The notes beneath the pieces were generated by a model, which saw only the letters and a list, made by a program, of their open reading frames with translations, was not told the origin of the DNA and did no database searches. This document shows positions 8,153 through 16,735 of a DNA stretch of 63,324 nucleotides, piece after piece (position 1 is the stretch's first letter; each line of letters starts with the position of its first letter). Both the position numbers and the translations under genes were made by a program. Source of the stretch: Phil1 sp963643205 (lineage in GTDB: Bacteria > Bacillota > Clostridia > Christensenellales > CAG-138); the NCBI GenBank assembly GCA_963643205.1, contig CAVIJJ010000005.1, positions 1-63,324 of the forward strand, given 5' to 3'.

Positions 8153-8311
8153 ATGTTTTTACAAAACGCCATGAAATTCGCCTGGTCTCCCGAAACGCTT
8201 GCTCCCTCGCTTTTGCTTACGCTTAAGGGCATGATAGGCATTTTCGCCGTAATACTCGCTATATGGGCATTTGTCGCGATACTCAATCGCGTTACCGGCA
8301 AAAAGAAATAA
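8153..8311 (+). CDS. Small OadG-like membrane protein (putative gamma/delta subunit)
   Basis: A 52-residue protein with an excellent AAAGGAGG ribosome site, 18 bases after the OadB-like gene. It has one strong hydrophobic helix (about residues 19-46: LLLTLKGMIGIFAVILAIWAFVAI, written here in part) and a Lys-rich tail. Small one-helix proteins of this type accompany OadB in Na+ decarboxylase operons and help assembly. The sequence is short, so family assignment rests on size, topology and context. Confidence 0.7.
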   Translation: MFLQNAMKFAWSPETLAPSLLLTLKGMIGIFAVILAIWAFVAILNRVTGKKK

Positions 8312-8328
8312 AACAGGTGAAAATAATC

Positions 8329-8360
8329 GGCGGCTCCAATCGGGGCCGCCGTTGCTTTTT
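8329..8360 (+). terminator. Intrinsic terminator
   Basis: Stem GGCGGCTCC/GGGGCCGCC (8329-8350, one mismatch) with an AATC loop, then a T-rich run ending at 8360. Confidence 0.75.
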
Positions 8361-8411
8361 GGAAAAGTCACCTCTATTTCACCAAAAAAGACTGCTTTGT
8401 GTATATTTGCA

Positions 8412-8420
8412 TGATATAAT
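8412..8420 (+). promoter_or_regulatory. Extended -10 promoter for yugP-like gene
   Basis: TG-A-TATAAT with no convincing -35. It is about 68 bases upstream of the start. Confidence 0.4.
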
Positions 8421-8488
8421 TACAAAAAGGATAAGGATTACGGACAATGCCCTGCGGGGCAGAATAATAGCAAAGGAGACGCGATTAT

Positions 8489-9202
8489 ATGTACGGTTCA
8501 TATTATTATTACGACGGGGCGGAAATGCTTCTTTACATCGCCGTGCTTGTTGTGGCGGTGTTCGGCCTTATAGCGTCGGCGCGGGTTAACTCGGCCTTCA
8601 AAAAATATTCCTCCCTTCCCGCGTCCTGCGGCTGGAGCGCCAGCAGGGTTGCGCAAAGGCTGCTTTACGAGGGCGGCAGCAACGCCTCACTTACGGCGGT
8701 TTCGGGTTCACTTACGGACCATTATAACCCCGGCACAAATACCGTGGGCTTAAGCGAATCGGTTTATAACAGCACGTCCGTCGCGGCGCTTGCCGTAGCG
8801 GCGCACGAAATAGGCCACGTTATGCAGCACCAGGAGGGTTATGTTCCCATAAAGGTAAGGAACGCCGTGCTGCCCGTCGCGAAGATTGGCTCAACGGTAG
8901 GCCCGATTCTTGTAATAGTCGGCATTATGCTCGGCGCGTTCAATTTGGCAAGCATAGGCGCGGGGCTGTATTTCGGCATATTGGCGTTTCAGCTTGTTAC
9001 GCTGCCGGTTGAGTTCAATGCCTCACGCCGCGGCCTTAAAATGCTTACCGAGGGCGGCTACATTTGCGGAAATACCGAGGAAAACGCCGCAAAAAAGGTT
9101 CTTCGCGCGGCGGCCATGACATACGTTGTGGCGGCCCTGAGCACGTTCCTCACGTTCCTGCGGCTTGTTCTTATGGCCAATCGCGGCAGGAGAAGGGATT
9201 AA
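8489..9202 (+). CDS. yugP: Zinc metallopeptidase, YugP family
   Basis: 237 residues, the usual YugP length. One N-terminal membrane helix (about 13-31), the zinc site HEIGH at 106-110 followed by MQHQ, then two to three more hydrophobic helices and a short basic tail. The family is a membrane-embedded M48-like neutral protease of unknown physiological target. An AAAGGAG ribosome site precedes the ATG. It stands alone between two terminators. Confidence 0.9.
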   Translation: MYGSYYYYDGAEMLLYIAVLVVAVFGLIASARVNSAFKKYSSLPASCGWSASRVAQRLLYEGGSNASLTAVSGSLTDHYNPGTNTVGLSESVYNSTSVAALAVAAHEIGHVMQHQEGYVPIKVRNAVLPVAKIGSTVGPILVIVGIMLGAFNLASIGAGLYFGILAFQLVTLPVEFNASRRGLKMLTEGGYICGNTEENAAKKVLRAAAMTYVVAALSTFLTFLRLVLMANRGRRRD

Positions 9203-9218
9203 ACGAATTTCAAAAGAA

Positions 9219-9281
9219 GCGGCTGCTTGCCGCTTAAAACCCGCAATAATAACAGCGCCGCTTTTTAGCGGCGCCGTTTTT
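9219..9281. terminator. Convergent terminator region
   Basis: A strong hairpin at 9255-9274 (GCGCCGCT/AGCGGCGC) with T5 on the plus side ends yugP, and can also act on the minus strand after the DnaJ-like gene. A smaller hairpin (AGCGGC...GCCGCT) lies at 9219-9235. Confidence 0.8.
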
Positions 9282-9318
9282 GTGTTCTGAATATTCAGAC
9301 TTGTTAAGCTCATTGAAA

Positions 9319-9978
9319 TTATCTGCAGCAAAATCGCATATACATGCAAACCATCTGCGCCGCAAGAAGGCCGAAGCACCAGCGGGAGGAGCCGCCGGAG
9401 CAATTGTACATCCGCCCGCCGCCAAAGCCGCCGAAGGGCGAATAATACGCGCCGCCCGTTTGCATCTGCTCAAGGAACTCCGCGTACTGCGCGTTGTCCG
9501 GCTCCATCTGGGCCGCCTTGCGGGCGTGCTCAAGCGCCGCCGCCGTGTTCCCAAGGCCTGAGTTGGCAAGCGCGCTGTAATAATACCAGCGGGCCGTGCG
9601 CTCGCTTATTCCGCTTAATACGTTAAGCGCCTCCCTGTAGCGGCCAAATGAAATATAGTTATAAGCCGCCTGCAGCTTAGGGTCGCCCGATTGCGAACTT
9701 TCGCCGGAATATCCGCCTGAGTACCCGCCGGAATACCCCCTGCCGAAGGGATCATATCCCGCGTAGCCGCCCGAGCCGTAGCCCTGGTTGGCGCCGGATG
9801 TGTTTTTATTCATTATCTGGTCGTACGCGGCGTTTATCTCCTTCATGCGCTGCTCGGCAACCTTGTCGCCGGGGTTAGCGTCCGGGTGATATTTTTTGGC
9901 CAGCTTTCTGTATGCCGCCTTAACCTCGTCATCCGTGGCGGTAGTGGGCACGCCAAGCACTTTATACGGATCTGTCAT
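9319..9978 (-). CDS. J-domain (DnaJ-like) protein
   Basis: 219 residues. Residues 1-65 form a J domain with HPD (in KKYHPDANPGDK), which stimulates an Hsp70 (DnaK) ATPase. A Gly/Tyr/Ser-rich linker follows (about 75-105), then a short TPR-like helical stretch (about 110-165), and a Gly-rich tail ending in a hydrophobic Cys-containing segment that may touch the membrane. It lacks the zinc-finger and substrate domains of true DnaJ, so it is a specialised co-chaperone. Its start overlaps the stop of the DUF5685 gene (ATGA), so the two are translationally coupled. Confidence 0.87.
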   Translation of the reverse strand: MTDPYKVLGVPTTATDDEVKAAYRKLAKKYHPDANPGDKVAEQRMKEINAAYDQIMNKNTSGANQGYGSGGYAGYDPFGRGYSGGYSGGYSGESSQSGDPKLQAAYNYISFGRYREALNVLSGISERTARWYYYSALANSGLGNTAAALEHARKAAQMEPDNAQYAEFLEQMQTGGAYYSPFGGFGGGRMYNCSGGSSRWCFGLLAAQMVCMYMRFCCR

Positions 9979-10802
9979 TTACGGCGTTCCTTTCCCGCGC
10001 GCGAGTGCGTTTTAATATTATATCTCGTCCAAATTCCGCCGTAGAGCACGTTTCTCATAATGCCCATGTCCTTTTCAAGCGGAAGCTTTTCAAATTCATC
10101 CGTGCAGCGAACCATAAGCGCGTTAAGCAGCGCGCCCGTATCCTGGTCGAATGTATCGGTTAAAACAAGGGGATTGTAGCGGCCGCGCTTTTTGTCCGCC
10201 TCCGCGTCCTCCCACGCGTCCATAATGTATATAAACCTGCCTAAACTTTCGCCAAAGCGGCGCAGGCGTGAGCCAAACTCGCCCACGTCGAACACCTCTC
10301 CCAAAAGCGCGCCGAAGCAGCCGGAGGCGGCGTCCGTATCCTCGCCGGGGCGGTTGCGCTGCTCTATTGAAAAAAGCTCGTTCAGCCGCGCCTCTATCGC
10401 GTCCGCGCGGTCGGGATATCTTTCGCAGGCGGCGGCGTAGGGCTTTTCCAGCATGGATTTAAGCATATGCGCTTTTGCGCTGCGGTCGTCGTTTATATCG
10501 TCTATCGCCTTATGATAAGCAAGAATTGTTGTCATGTCCGCGGCGTAAGCGCTGTTTTCACTTATGTGGCACTCGCGCTTTTTAAGGGGGTGCATAAAGC
10601 ACCTAAGCTCCTTTTTCTCGATTGCGGGCTCGTAGGCGGAATCGAGCAGAATGCTCAAAAACGCCATGTCAAAGCTTAAAAGCAGCCTGCCCGGAGCAAA
10701 GCGGGAGCACAGGCTGTGGCAAACGCCGCAATAAGCGGCACGGTATCGCGCGGAATCCGATTCGTTAAGCTTATCCGCATCGGCCATAACATAGCCGAAC
10801 AT
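9975..10802 (-). CDS. DUF5685 family protein
   Basis: 275 residues from the ATG that shares one base with the preceding stop (TGATG). The N-terminus MFGYVMADADKLNESD and the YRAAYCGVCHSL motif (CxxC with His) match my memory of DUF5685, a Clostridia family usually next to a J-domain gene. Other conserved-looking residues are the CFMHPLKKR stretch and acidic helices (IDDINDD, YIMDAWEDAEADKKRG) resembling metal- or diphosphate-binding Asp motifs of all-helical enzymes. Function unknown; context suggests a chaperone-associated or Fe/Zn-binding role. Confidence 0.75.
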   Translation of the reverse strand: MFGYVMADADKLNESDSARYRAAYCGVCHSLCSRFAPGRLLLSFDMAFLSILLDSAYEPAIEKKELRCFMHPLKKRECHISENSAYAADMTTILAYHKAIDDINDDRSAKAHMLKSMLEKPYAAACERYPDRADAIEARLNELFSIEQRNRPGEDTDAASGCFGALLGEVFDVGEFGSRLRRFGESLGRFIYIMDAWEDAEADKKRGRYNPLVLTDTFDQDTGALLNALMVRCTDEFEKLPLEKDMGIMRNVLYGGIWTRYNIKTHSRAGKERRK

Positions 10803-11218
10803 CAGCTTTTCCTTATAAAGGTTTCGCGGCACTTGGGGCAGGTTATGCGAATGGTGCCCTTGCCCTTGGGAGTGCGCACCACCTGGCCGCACTTGGGGCA
10901 CTTGAAGAAGCGGTGCGTTTTGCGCTGCTTAAGCTGGGATATTTTGCGGCGGAAGAAGCCGGTGACCTTGTTTTTTATATTAAGGTACTTAACGTTTGCC
11001 TGATAGCGCTTGGAAGTGTTTTTTGAAAACATGCGCCATATAACAATGCCCATAAGCACAAGCGCAAGGATCCAGGTTATGTAATATGCCGTCGCCGCGC
11101 CCGCAAAGCCCAGTATCATGGAAACCACAATAAGAATCATGGCCGCCGCGTTAAGAAAACGCGAAAGCTGATCCGCACCGTACCTGCCTGCCATAAACCG
11201 CATAAATCGTTCTTTCAT
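10802..11218 (-). CDS. Membrane protein with C-terminal zinc ribbon
   Basis: 138 residues. Two hydrophobic helices at about 22-63, a basic stretch, then a zinc ribbon (CPKCGQVV...CPKCRETF) at the C-terminus. It is the first gene of a three-gene operon with DUF5685 and the J-domain gene, joined by 1- and 4-base overlaps. The zinc ribbon may bind nucleic acid or protein at the cytoplasmic face. No family name recognised. Confidence 0.78.
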   Translation of the reverse strand: MKERFMRFMAGRYGADQLSRFLNAAAMILIVVSMILGFAGAATAYYITWILALVLMGIVIWRMFSKNTSKRYQANVKYLNIKNKVTGFFRRKISQLKQRKTHRFFKCPKCGQVVRTPKGKGTIRITCPKCRETFIRKS

Positions 11219-11379
11219 TTGCCGAAATTAACCTCTCATTTACCTTTTGACCGGCTGTGCCGGTACGATGTTTAGCATATCACATTTATGAATAAAAAAA
11301 AGCCCTTCAGCAGGGCTAATATGTGACAAGAATTCAAAATTTGAATTTTATATAAATCTTTGGGAATATTAAGAACCGG

Positions 11380-12216
11380 TTAAGAGCCCGCTTGCCGGGC
11401 ATATTCCGTATAAAGCCTTACAAGCTCGGCTATGCTTAAAGCCTCGGCCCGCGCGGACGGGGCAATGCCCGCGCGCTCAAGGGCGGCGTTCGCGGCCTCG
11501 GCACTCGGCATAATCGACTTAAGGTTGTTATAAACGGTTTTTCTGCGCATGGCGAATATGTTTTCCAAAAATCTGCAGAAAAGGGCCGGGTCAATGTCCG
11601 GCGCGTCCGTCCTTCTTTTTAGCAGAACAACCTCGGAATCAACCTCCGGCTGCGGATAGTAGCTTGCGGGGGTAAGCGAAGAAAGTGTTTCGCAATTATA
11701 AAATAGCTGCGCGGTTATGGCAAGCGGGCCGTATACGCTGTCCTTTGGCCGGGCGAAAAAGCGGCGCGCGGCCTCCTTTTGAACCATAAGCACCATGCGG
11801 GGTATTCTTTTCGCGCGGCGAAGAAGGCTTAGCACAATGGGCGTTGTTATATAATAGGGCAGATTGCCCGCGGCTATGAACTGCCCCTCAAGCGAATCAA
11901 AATCAAATTTGAGTATGTCCGAATGGACAATTGTAAGCCTGCCGCTTTCGATTGGAGCCGCGAACTCCTCATCAAGCGCCCTTACCATGCCGCTGTCTAT
12001 TTCAACGGCCGTAACACTCCTTGCGTAAAGCAGCAGCTTTTCCGTAAGCGCGCCGAGTCCGGGGCCTATTTCAAGCACCTGCAGTGCGCCGTCGTCCGCC
12101 GCCGCGCGGGCTATTTTGTCCGCCGCTTCGTCGTCGCAAAGGAAGTTCTGCCCAAGCGCCGCGTTGGCGCGCATATTAAGCCTTTCAAGCTTTGCCTTTA
12201 TATCCGCCGCGTTCAT
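11380..12216 (-). CDS. rsmA: 16S rRNA (adenine(1518)-N(6)/adenine(1519)-N(6))-dimethyltransferase
   Basis: 278 residues, normal for RsmA/KsgA. It dimethylates two adjacent adenines near the 3' end of 16S rRNA using SAM during small-subunit maturation. Visible motifs: ALGQNFL near the N-terminus, the SAM loop LEIGPGLGALT, and NLPYYITTP (the N6-adenine methyltransferase catalytic motif). The longer frame reaches 12288, but the ATG at 12216 overlaps the upstream stop (ATGA), which fixes the start. This coupling after a G5/3D-domain (YabE-like) gene resembles the yabE-rnmV-ksgA order of Bacillus, without rnmV. Confidence 0.95.
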   Translation of the reverse strand: MNAADIKAKLERLNMRANAALGQNFLCDDEAADKIARAAADDGALQVLEIGPGLGALTEKLLLYARSVTAVEIDSGMVRALDEEFAAPIESGRLTIVHSDILKFDFDSLEGQFIAAGNLPYYITTPIVLSLLRRAKRIPRMVLMVQKEAARRFFARPKDSVYGPLAITAQLFYNCETLSSLTPASYYPQPEVDSEVVLLKRRTDAPDIDPALFCRFLENIFAMRRKTVYNNLKSIMPSAEAANAALERAGIAPSARAEALSIAELVRLYTEYARQAGS

Positions 12217-13547
12217 CCCAGCTTCACCAAAACAGTCACGTTGCGCTTGCGCCCCCAGCGGCTGCATTCCTTTTCCGTATTCATCCATAAATCAAGCTGA
12301 TTCACGGGCGATCCGTCCGAGCGGGTGTATTTTCTGAAGGCGCCCGTGTCCTGCGCCGTGCCGTAGCCGTAGCCCGGAACGTATATTTCCGTGCCGTAGG
12401 GTATATAGTAGGTGTTCACGGCTATTGTGCCAAGCTTTGGCCGTTTGCCGGTTGATGTTCTTGAGCCGGTGCAGTACGCCGTAATATAATCCATCTTCAT
12501 TTCAACCCAGCCGTCCTTGCCCGCGGTAGGCGCTTTTCTGTAAATTCGGTATTCGCCGGTCAGCTTGGTCTGGTAGTGTATCTTGCTGCCTTTTTTGATT
12601 ATCTCATCGGTAGCGGGGGTAATTATAATCTGGTTCACTATTTCGCGCGAAACCTCAACCCCGTCCTTTATTATAACCCTTTGGGTAACGTTCTTTGATC
12701 CGTCCTCGCCGTGCTGAATTATAACGGGGTCCGTATCGTTGTAAACATCCTCGTCGTAAACAACCTTTTCCTTGTGGGTTATGGCTCGCTTAGCCGTGGT
12801 GTATTCCGTTACAACGTCCGTATGCACTATCTTCATGCCGGGCTCAAGATCCTCAAATGAAAGATAGTTCAGCTCATCCTCCGCGTCAAAGTTAACTCCG
12901 CTCTCTCTTAGCGCGTCTCCCACGGTTCCGCCCGTTACGGTTATAAGGCTTACCTCGCCCTGCGAGCGCACTGCAACGGGAAAGCTCCTTGTTACGGATA
13001 TGTTCATACCGTCCTCTATAAGGGCGGTTTTGTCCCGATTGAGCTTGTCTTCCTTATCAAGCCGCACGTTCTGATCCTTAAGAAATTGGGAAACAGTTAT
13101 GCCCTCCTCAGGCAGGTTTACGGTATAGCTCGTCGTGATTCCGTCCGCCGTAACGCTTAACGTAACGCGCGGGTCGGGCGCCTTAAGCGAAGCGTGGAAA
13201 AACATGCCCGCCGCCGCGATAAGCAGTATAACCGCCGCGTCAATAAGGTAAAAATACCATTTAAGATTGGCGAAATGATTTTCAACGCGGCCGGGGATTG
13301 CCTTAAACGAGTTGAGTACATTCGTTTTTACGCCGGCGCAAAATTCCCTTGTGCGGGAGGAAGCGGCCTTGAAAGTGCCCTCGGCGTTCGTTTTAGCGGC
13401 AGCGCAGCGCTCCCCCGCGCGGGAGGAAACGGCCTTGAACTTGTCCTTTATATTCGTTTTCAGGGCTGCAAAACGCGCCCCAACGCGAGAGGGGATTGCC
13501 TTGAGAGTGTTCTTCATATTCAGAAATATCTGCAATATTCGATCCAT
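12213..13547 (-). CDS. G5- and 3D-domain cell-wall protein (YabE-like)
   Basis: 444 residues. An unusual N-terminus has about four 22-residue repeats (residues 14-101, units with FKAxxSR...AxxKTN), a membrane helix at about 100-118, then ubiquitin-like DUF348 modules, a G5 domain (about 265-350) and a C-terminal 3D domain with TAYCTGS and the Asp triad typical of MltA/Stf2-type muralytic proteins. It should act on peptidoglycan outside the membrane. Start: ATG at 13547 is only 7 bases after a perfect promoter -10, with no ribosome site, suggesting leaderless translation; an internal ATG at residue 11 is the alternative. Confidence 0.87.
   Translation of the reverse strand: MDRILQIFLNMKNTLKAIPSRVGARFAALKTNIKDKFKAVSSRAGERCAAAKTNAEGTFKAASSRTREFCAGVKTNVLNSFKAIPGRVENHFANLKWYFYLIDAAVILLIAAAGMFFHASLKAPDPRVTLSVTADGITTSYTVNLPEEGITVSQFLKDQNVRLDKEDKLNRDKTALIEDGMNISVTRSFPVAVRSQGEVSLITVTGGTVGDALRESGVNFDAEDELNYLSFEDLEPGMKIVHTDVVTEYTTAKRAITHKEKVVYDEDVYNDTDPVIIQHGEDGSKNVTQRVIIKDGVEVSREIVNQIIITPATDEIIKKGSKIHYQTKLTGEYRIYRKAPTAGKDGWVEMKMDYITAYCTGSRTSTGKRPKLGTIAVNTYYIPYGTEIYVPGYGYGTAQDTGAFRKYTRSDGSPVNQLDLWMNTEKECSRWGRKRNVTVLVKLG
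13245..13508 (-). repeat. Four tandem 22-codon repeats in the G5/3D gene
   Basis: About four 66-bp units encode amphipathic, Ala/Lys/Arg-rich helices before the membrane segment. The first three share the pattern FKAxxSR and KTN; the fourth is diverged. Confidence 0.7.
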
Positions 13548-13553
13548 GGGCTT

Positions 13554-13583
13554 ATTATAGCCCGATACGGGCAATTGTGTCAA
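13554..13583 (-). promoter_or_regulatory. Consensus sigma-A promoter abutting the G5/3D start
   Basis: Minus strand: TTGACA (13583-13578), 18-bp spacer, TATAAT (13559-13554). The ATG begins 7 bases after the -10, so the transcript start should coincide with the start codon. Confidence 0.8.
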
Positions 13584-13619
13584 ATAAACGAATTGTGGCG
13601 CCGCGCGGGCCCGGGCTCG

Positions 13620-13648
13620 TTTACAGCGGCGCGCGGGCAATGTATAAT
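13620..13648 (+). promoter_or_regulatory. Sigma-A promoter for the PBP gene
   Basis: TTTACA (13620-13625), 17-bp spacer, TATAAT (13643-13648), 31 bases before the PBP start. Confidence 0.7.
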
Positions 13649-13678
13649 AACACATATACGGTTTTCGGAGGACAGGGC

Positions 13679-15832
13679 ATGAAAAGAGTATTGGCCATGA
13701 TACTTACGCTAATTACGCTTATTGGCGTTACCGCCTGCGACCGGGTGGTTAGCGAGCAAAGGGCGGGAGGAAAGGCCATAGAGGAATTTTTGGAATATAT
13801 AGCGTCGGGCGAATACGCCGAGGCTTATACTCTTCTTGCCTCATCAAGCCGAAACGATACGGACACGGAAAAATCAAACCGCATTACACAGAAGCAGTTT
13901 GTGGATAAATACACCTCCATTGTGAGCGCGCTTGAGATAACCGCCATAGAGTACACAAACTTTGTTTCCGAAGGCGGGGATTTGCTTTACAGCGCAACCT
14001 ACACCGCAACCTATTACAGCGACTATATAGGCAACGTTACAAACGACTTTACAGCTACCGCCATAAACGAGGGCGGTGAGTGGAAGGTTGAGTGGAGTCC
14101 CGCCATGATATTCCCCGAAATGGAATGGGGAGACACGATAAGAATAGCGCGCTTGAGCGCAACGCGCGGGGAGATACTCGCCGGCGGTGAAACGCTTGCC
14201 CAAACCGCGGGAGCCTTAAGCGTATACGCGGACACGTCAAAAATAGAGGACATGAGCCTTTTCCTTCAGCAAACGTCCCGCCTTCTTAACATGACCGAGG
14301 CGGCAATTACGAAAAAGCTTGAAAAGGCGTATAACAACATAGCCATAATAAAGCAATATTACAGCGACGAGCTTACGGACTCCGTGCGCGAGCAGCTTCT
14401 TCAGATAACCGGCATTGGCATAGACGAGGGCAACTACCTTACCGTGCGCGAGTATCCCAACGGGGATATACTTGCCCATCTTATAGGCTACGTTGGCGCG
14501 ATACCAAGCGAAACGGAGGAAAAGCTTACCGAGGAGCTTGAAAGGCTGAACGAGGGCCGCACCGAGAAGGACGGACTTTATACGGCGGACAGCCGCGTAG
14601 GCAGGCTGGGCCTTGAGCAGCAGTATGAAACCGAGCTTAGGGGCAAGGACGGCGAGCTTGTTTATATTTGCACATCCGAGGGCACGAACCGCAAAACCCT
14701 TTATAAAGTGGAGGCGCAGGACGGCTGCGACATAGAGCTTACAATAGATATGGATCTTCAGCGCAGGGTGCAGGAGGTTATGGAGCTTGCGCTTTTCGGC
14801 GACAGCACGGCGGGCGCGGTTGTTGTTATGAACCCCAAAACCGGCGCAATACAGGCCATGTACTCATACCCGAGCTATGACCTTAATCTTTTCACGCGCG
14901 GCATATCAAGCGAGGATTATTCGGAGCTTTTGAACGATTCCGCCAAGCCCCTTATAAACCGCGTTACGCAGGGCCTTTATCCGCCGGGATCAACCATGAA
15001 GGCGTTCACCGCCGCGTGCGTATTGGACAACAACATAATAGACGAAAACTATGAATTTGACACAAGCCAGATAGACGACGATTACTGGACGCCTACCGAG
15101 TACGGCGCCTGGATATGGACGCCCATAAAGCGCACCCATATAAACTATCCCATAAGCGGCCCGCTTAACATGAGAAAGGCGCTTATACACTCGGACAATA
15201 TTTATTTCGCGAACGCCGCCCTTAAAACCGGCTGGGAGCTTTTTGAAAAGTACATGACCAACATAGGCTTTACCGAAAGCATACCCTTTGATATAAGCGT
15301 TGCCGAGCCGCAGCTTAAAAACGAGGATACCGTTATGGACTATAAGCTAATAGCGGACAGCGGCTACGGCCAGGCGGAAATACTGGTTACCCCGCTGCAG
15401 CTTGCCTGCATGTTTTCCGCTTTCGCGAACGGCGGCAATATTGCCACGCCTTATGTTGTGGAAGGACTTTATGAGGAGGATGACATACGCTATAAGCGCA
15501 CCGTGTCCCACCCGGAGTCAAACTGGAAGGAAAGCGTTCTGTCGGAGCACGCCATAGAGGTTATAACCCCATTCCTTGAGGACGTTACCAACCCAAAGAT
15601 AAACGGCACCGGCAGAAACCTTAAGGTTACGGGCTGCACCGTTGCGGCAAAGACCGGTACCGCCGAAATAGGCAGCAGCAAAAGCCGTGAAATAGCCTGG
15701 TTTGTGGGCTACCGCACGGGAGTGAGCGACGAGGACGCGCGGCTTGTGCTTGTTATGCTGGAGGTGCCGGCGGAAAGCAAGTACTCCAACCTTAAGTTTG
15801 ATATAGCGCGCCCGCTTTTGAGCATGGATTAA
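13679..15832 (+). CDS. Class B penicillin-binding protein (PBP2a/PBP3-like), lipoprotein-type signal
   Basis: 717 residues. The signal ends in a lipobox (VTAC, Cys20), so this PBP may be lipid-anchored. Residues about 25-135 resemble the NTF2-like MecA N-terminal domain, then a PBP dimerisation domain, then the transpeptidase with STMK (Ser438), SDN (505-507) and KTG (658-660), all intact. It cross-links peptidoglycan outside the membrane. The ATG at 13679 has GGAGG seven bases upstream; the longer frame does not. It is divergent from the G5/3D wall protein. The MecA-type N-domain is common in Firmicute PBP3 and does not by itself imply beta-lactam resistance. Confidence 0.92.
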   Translation: MKRVLAMILTLITLIGVTACDRVVSEQRAGGKAIEEFLEYIASGEYAEAYTLLASSSRNDTDTEKSNRITQKQFVDKYTSIVSALEITAIEYTNFVSEGGDLLYSATYTATYYSDYIGNVTNDFTATAINEGGEWKVEWSPAMIFPEMEWGDTIRIARLSATRGEILAGGETLAQTAGALSVYADTSKIEDMSLFLQQTSRLLNMTEAAITKKLEKAYNNIAIIKQYYSDELTDSVREQLLQITGIGIDEGNYLTVREYPNGDILAHLIGYVGAIPSETEEKLTEELERLNEGRTEKDGLYTADSRVGRLGLEQQYETELRGKDGELVYICTSEGTNRKTLYKVEAQDGCDIELTIDMDLQRRVQEVMELALFGDSTAGAVVVMNPKTGAIQAMYSYPSYDLNLFTRGISSEDYSELLNDSAKPLINRVTQGLYPPGSTMKAFTAACVLDNNIIDENYEFDTSQIDDDYWTPTEYGAWIWTPIKRTHINYPISGPLNMRKALIHSDNIYFANAALKTGWELFEKYMTNIGFTESIPFDISVAEPQLKNEDTVMDYKLIADSGYGQAEILVTPLQLACMFSAFANGGNIATPYVVEGLYEEDDIRYKRTVSHPESNWKESVLSEHAIEVITPFLEDVTNPKINGTGRNLKVTGCTVAAKTGTAEIGSSKSREIAWFVGYRTGVSDEDARLVLVMLEVPAESKYSNLKFDIARPLLSMD

Positions 15833-15835
15833 CCA

Positions 15836-15864
15836 TTGCGAAAGAAAAGCGAAAAATATATAAT
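15836..15864 (+). promoter_or_regulatory. Sigma-A promoter for dapF
   Basis: TTGCGA (15836-15841), 17-bp spacer, TATAAT (15859-15864), 34 bases before dapF. Confidence 0.6.
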
Positions 15865-15897
15865 ATACGTAAGCAAAATAAATGCGGAGGAACAAAG

Positions 15898-16734
15898 ATG
15901 GAATTTTCAAAACTGCACGGACTGGGCAACGATTTTGTTATTACCGACGACAGGGAAAACAAGTATACCGAAAACCTTGATGAAATGGCGCGCAAGCTTT
16001 GCCACCGCCGCACGGGCATTGGCGCGGACGGCCTTGTTTTCGTAAGGAAGAGCGAAAGCTGCGATGTTCGCATGCAGATATTCAACAGCGACGGCAGCGA
16101 GGCCGAAATGTGCGGAAACGGCGTAAGGTGCTTTGCTAAATATGTATACGACAAGGGCATTTTCAAGCATGAACGCATGAGCGTTGAAACGCTTGCCGGC
16201 CCCATGATAATAGATCTTACCGTTCAGGACGGCAAGGCCGTTGCGGCAAAGGTAGATATGGGCGTTCCCGAAAAGCGCAGGGAGTTCATACCCGTTGCGG
16301 GCACGGGCGAATGCCAGCTGCAGGAGCTTGCGGCTGTGGATCAGGAATTCACGTTCTCCACCATACTTCTCGGCGTGCCGCACACGGTAGTGTTTATGGA
16401 TCATCTGCCCACCGCGGAGGAGGTTATTAAGTACGGCTCCGTTATAGAGCCCATGACCAGCCTTTTCCCCAAGAAGACCAACGTAAACTTTACCCATGTG
16501 CTTAATGACCACACCATAGAGGTTCGCACATACGAGCGCGGCTGCGGCCCCACTCTTGCCTGCGGAACTGGTTCCTCAAGCGCCGCCGTCTGCTGCGCAA
16601 TGGCGGGCTTTACGGGCAAAAAGGTAGAGGTTCAGCTGGAGCTTGGTTCGCTGCATATAGAATGGGCGCAGAACGACCATGTGTTCATGACCGGTCCCGC
16701 CGCGCTTTCGTTTGAGGGCACCGTAGAGGTTTAA
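15898..16734 (+). CDS. dapF: Diaminopimelate epimerase
   Basis: 278 residues, normal length. It converts L,L-DAP to meso-DAP for lysine and peptidoglycan. The two catalytic cysteines are visible in MCGNGVRC and in the CGPTLACGTGSS region. Start has GGAGG. The next gene begins 2 bases after the stop, so both are probably co-transcribed. Confidence 0.96.
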   Translation: MEFSKLHGLGNDFVITDDRENKYTENLDEMARKLCHRRTGIGADGLVFVRKSESCDVRMQIFNSDGSEAEMCGNGVRCFAKYVYDKGIFKHERMSVETLAGPMIIDLTVQDGKAVAAKVDMGVPEKRREFIPVAGTGECQLQELAAVDQEFTFSTILLGVPHTVVFMDHLPTAEEVIKYGSVIEPMTSLFPKKTNVNFTHVLNDHTIEVRTYERGCGPTLACGTGSSSAAVCCAMAGFTGKKVEVQLELGSLHIEWAQNDHVFMTGPAALSFEGTVEV

Positions 16735-16735
16735 C

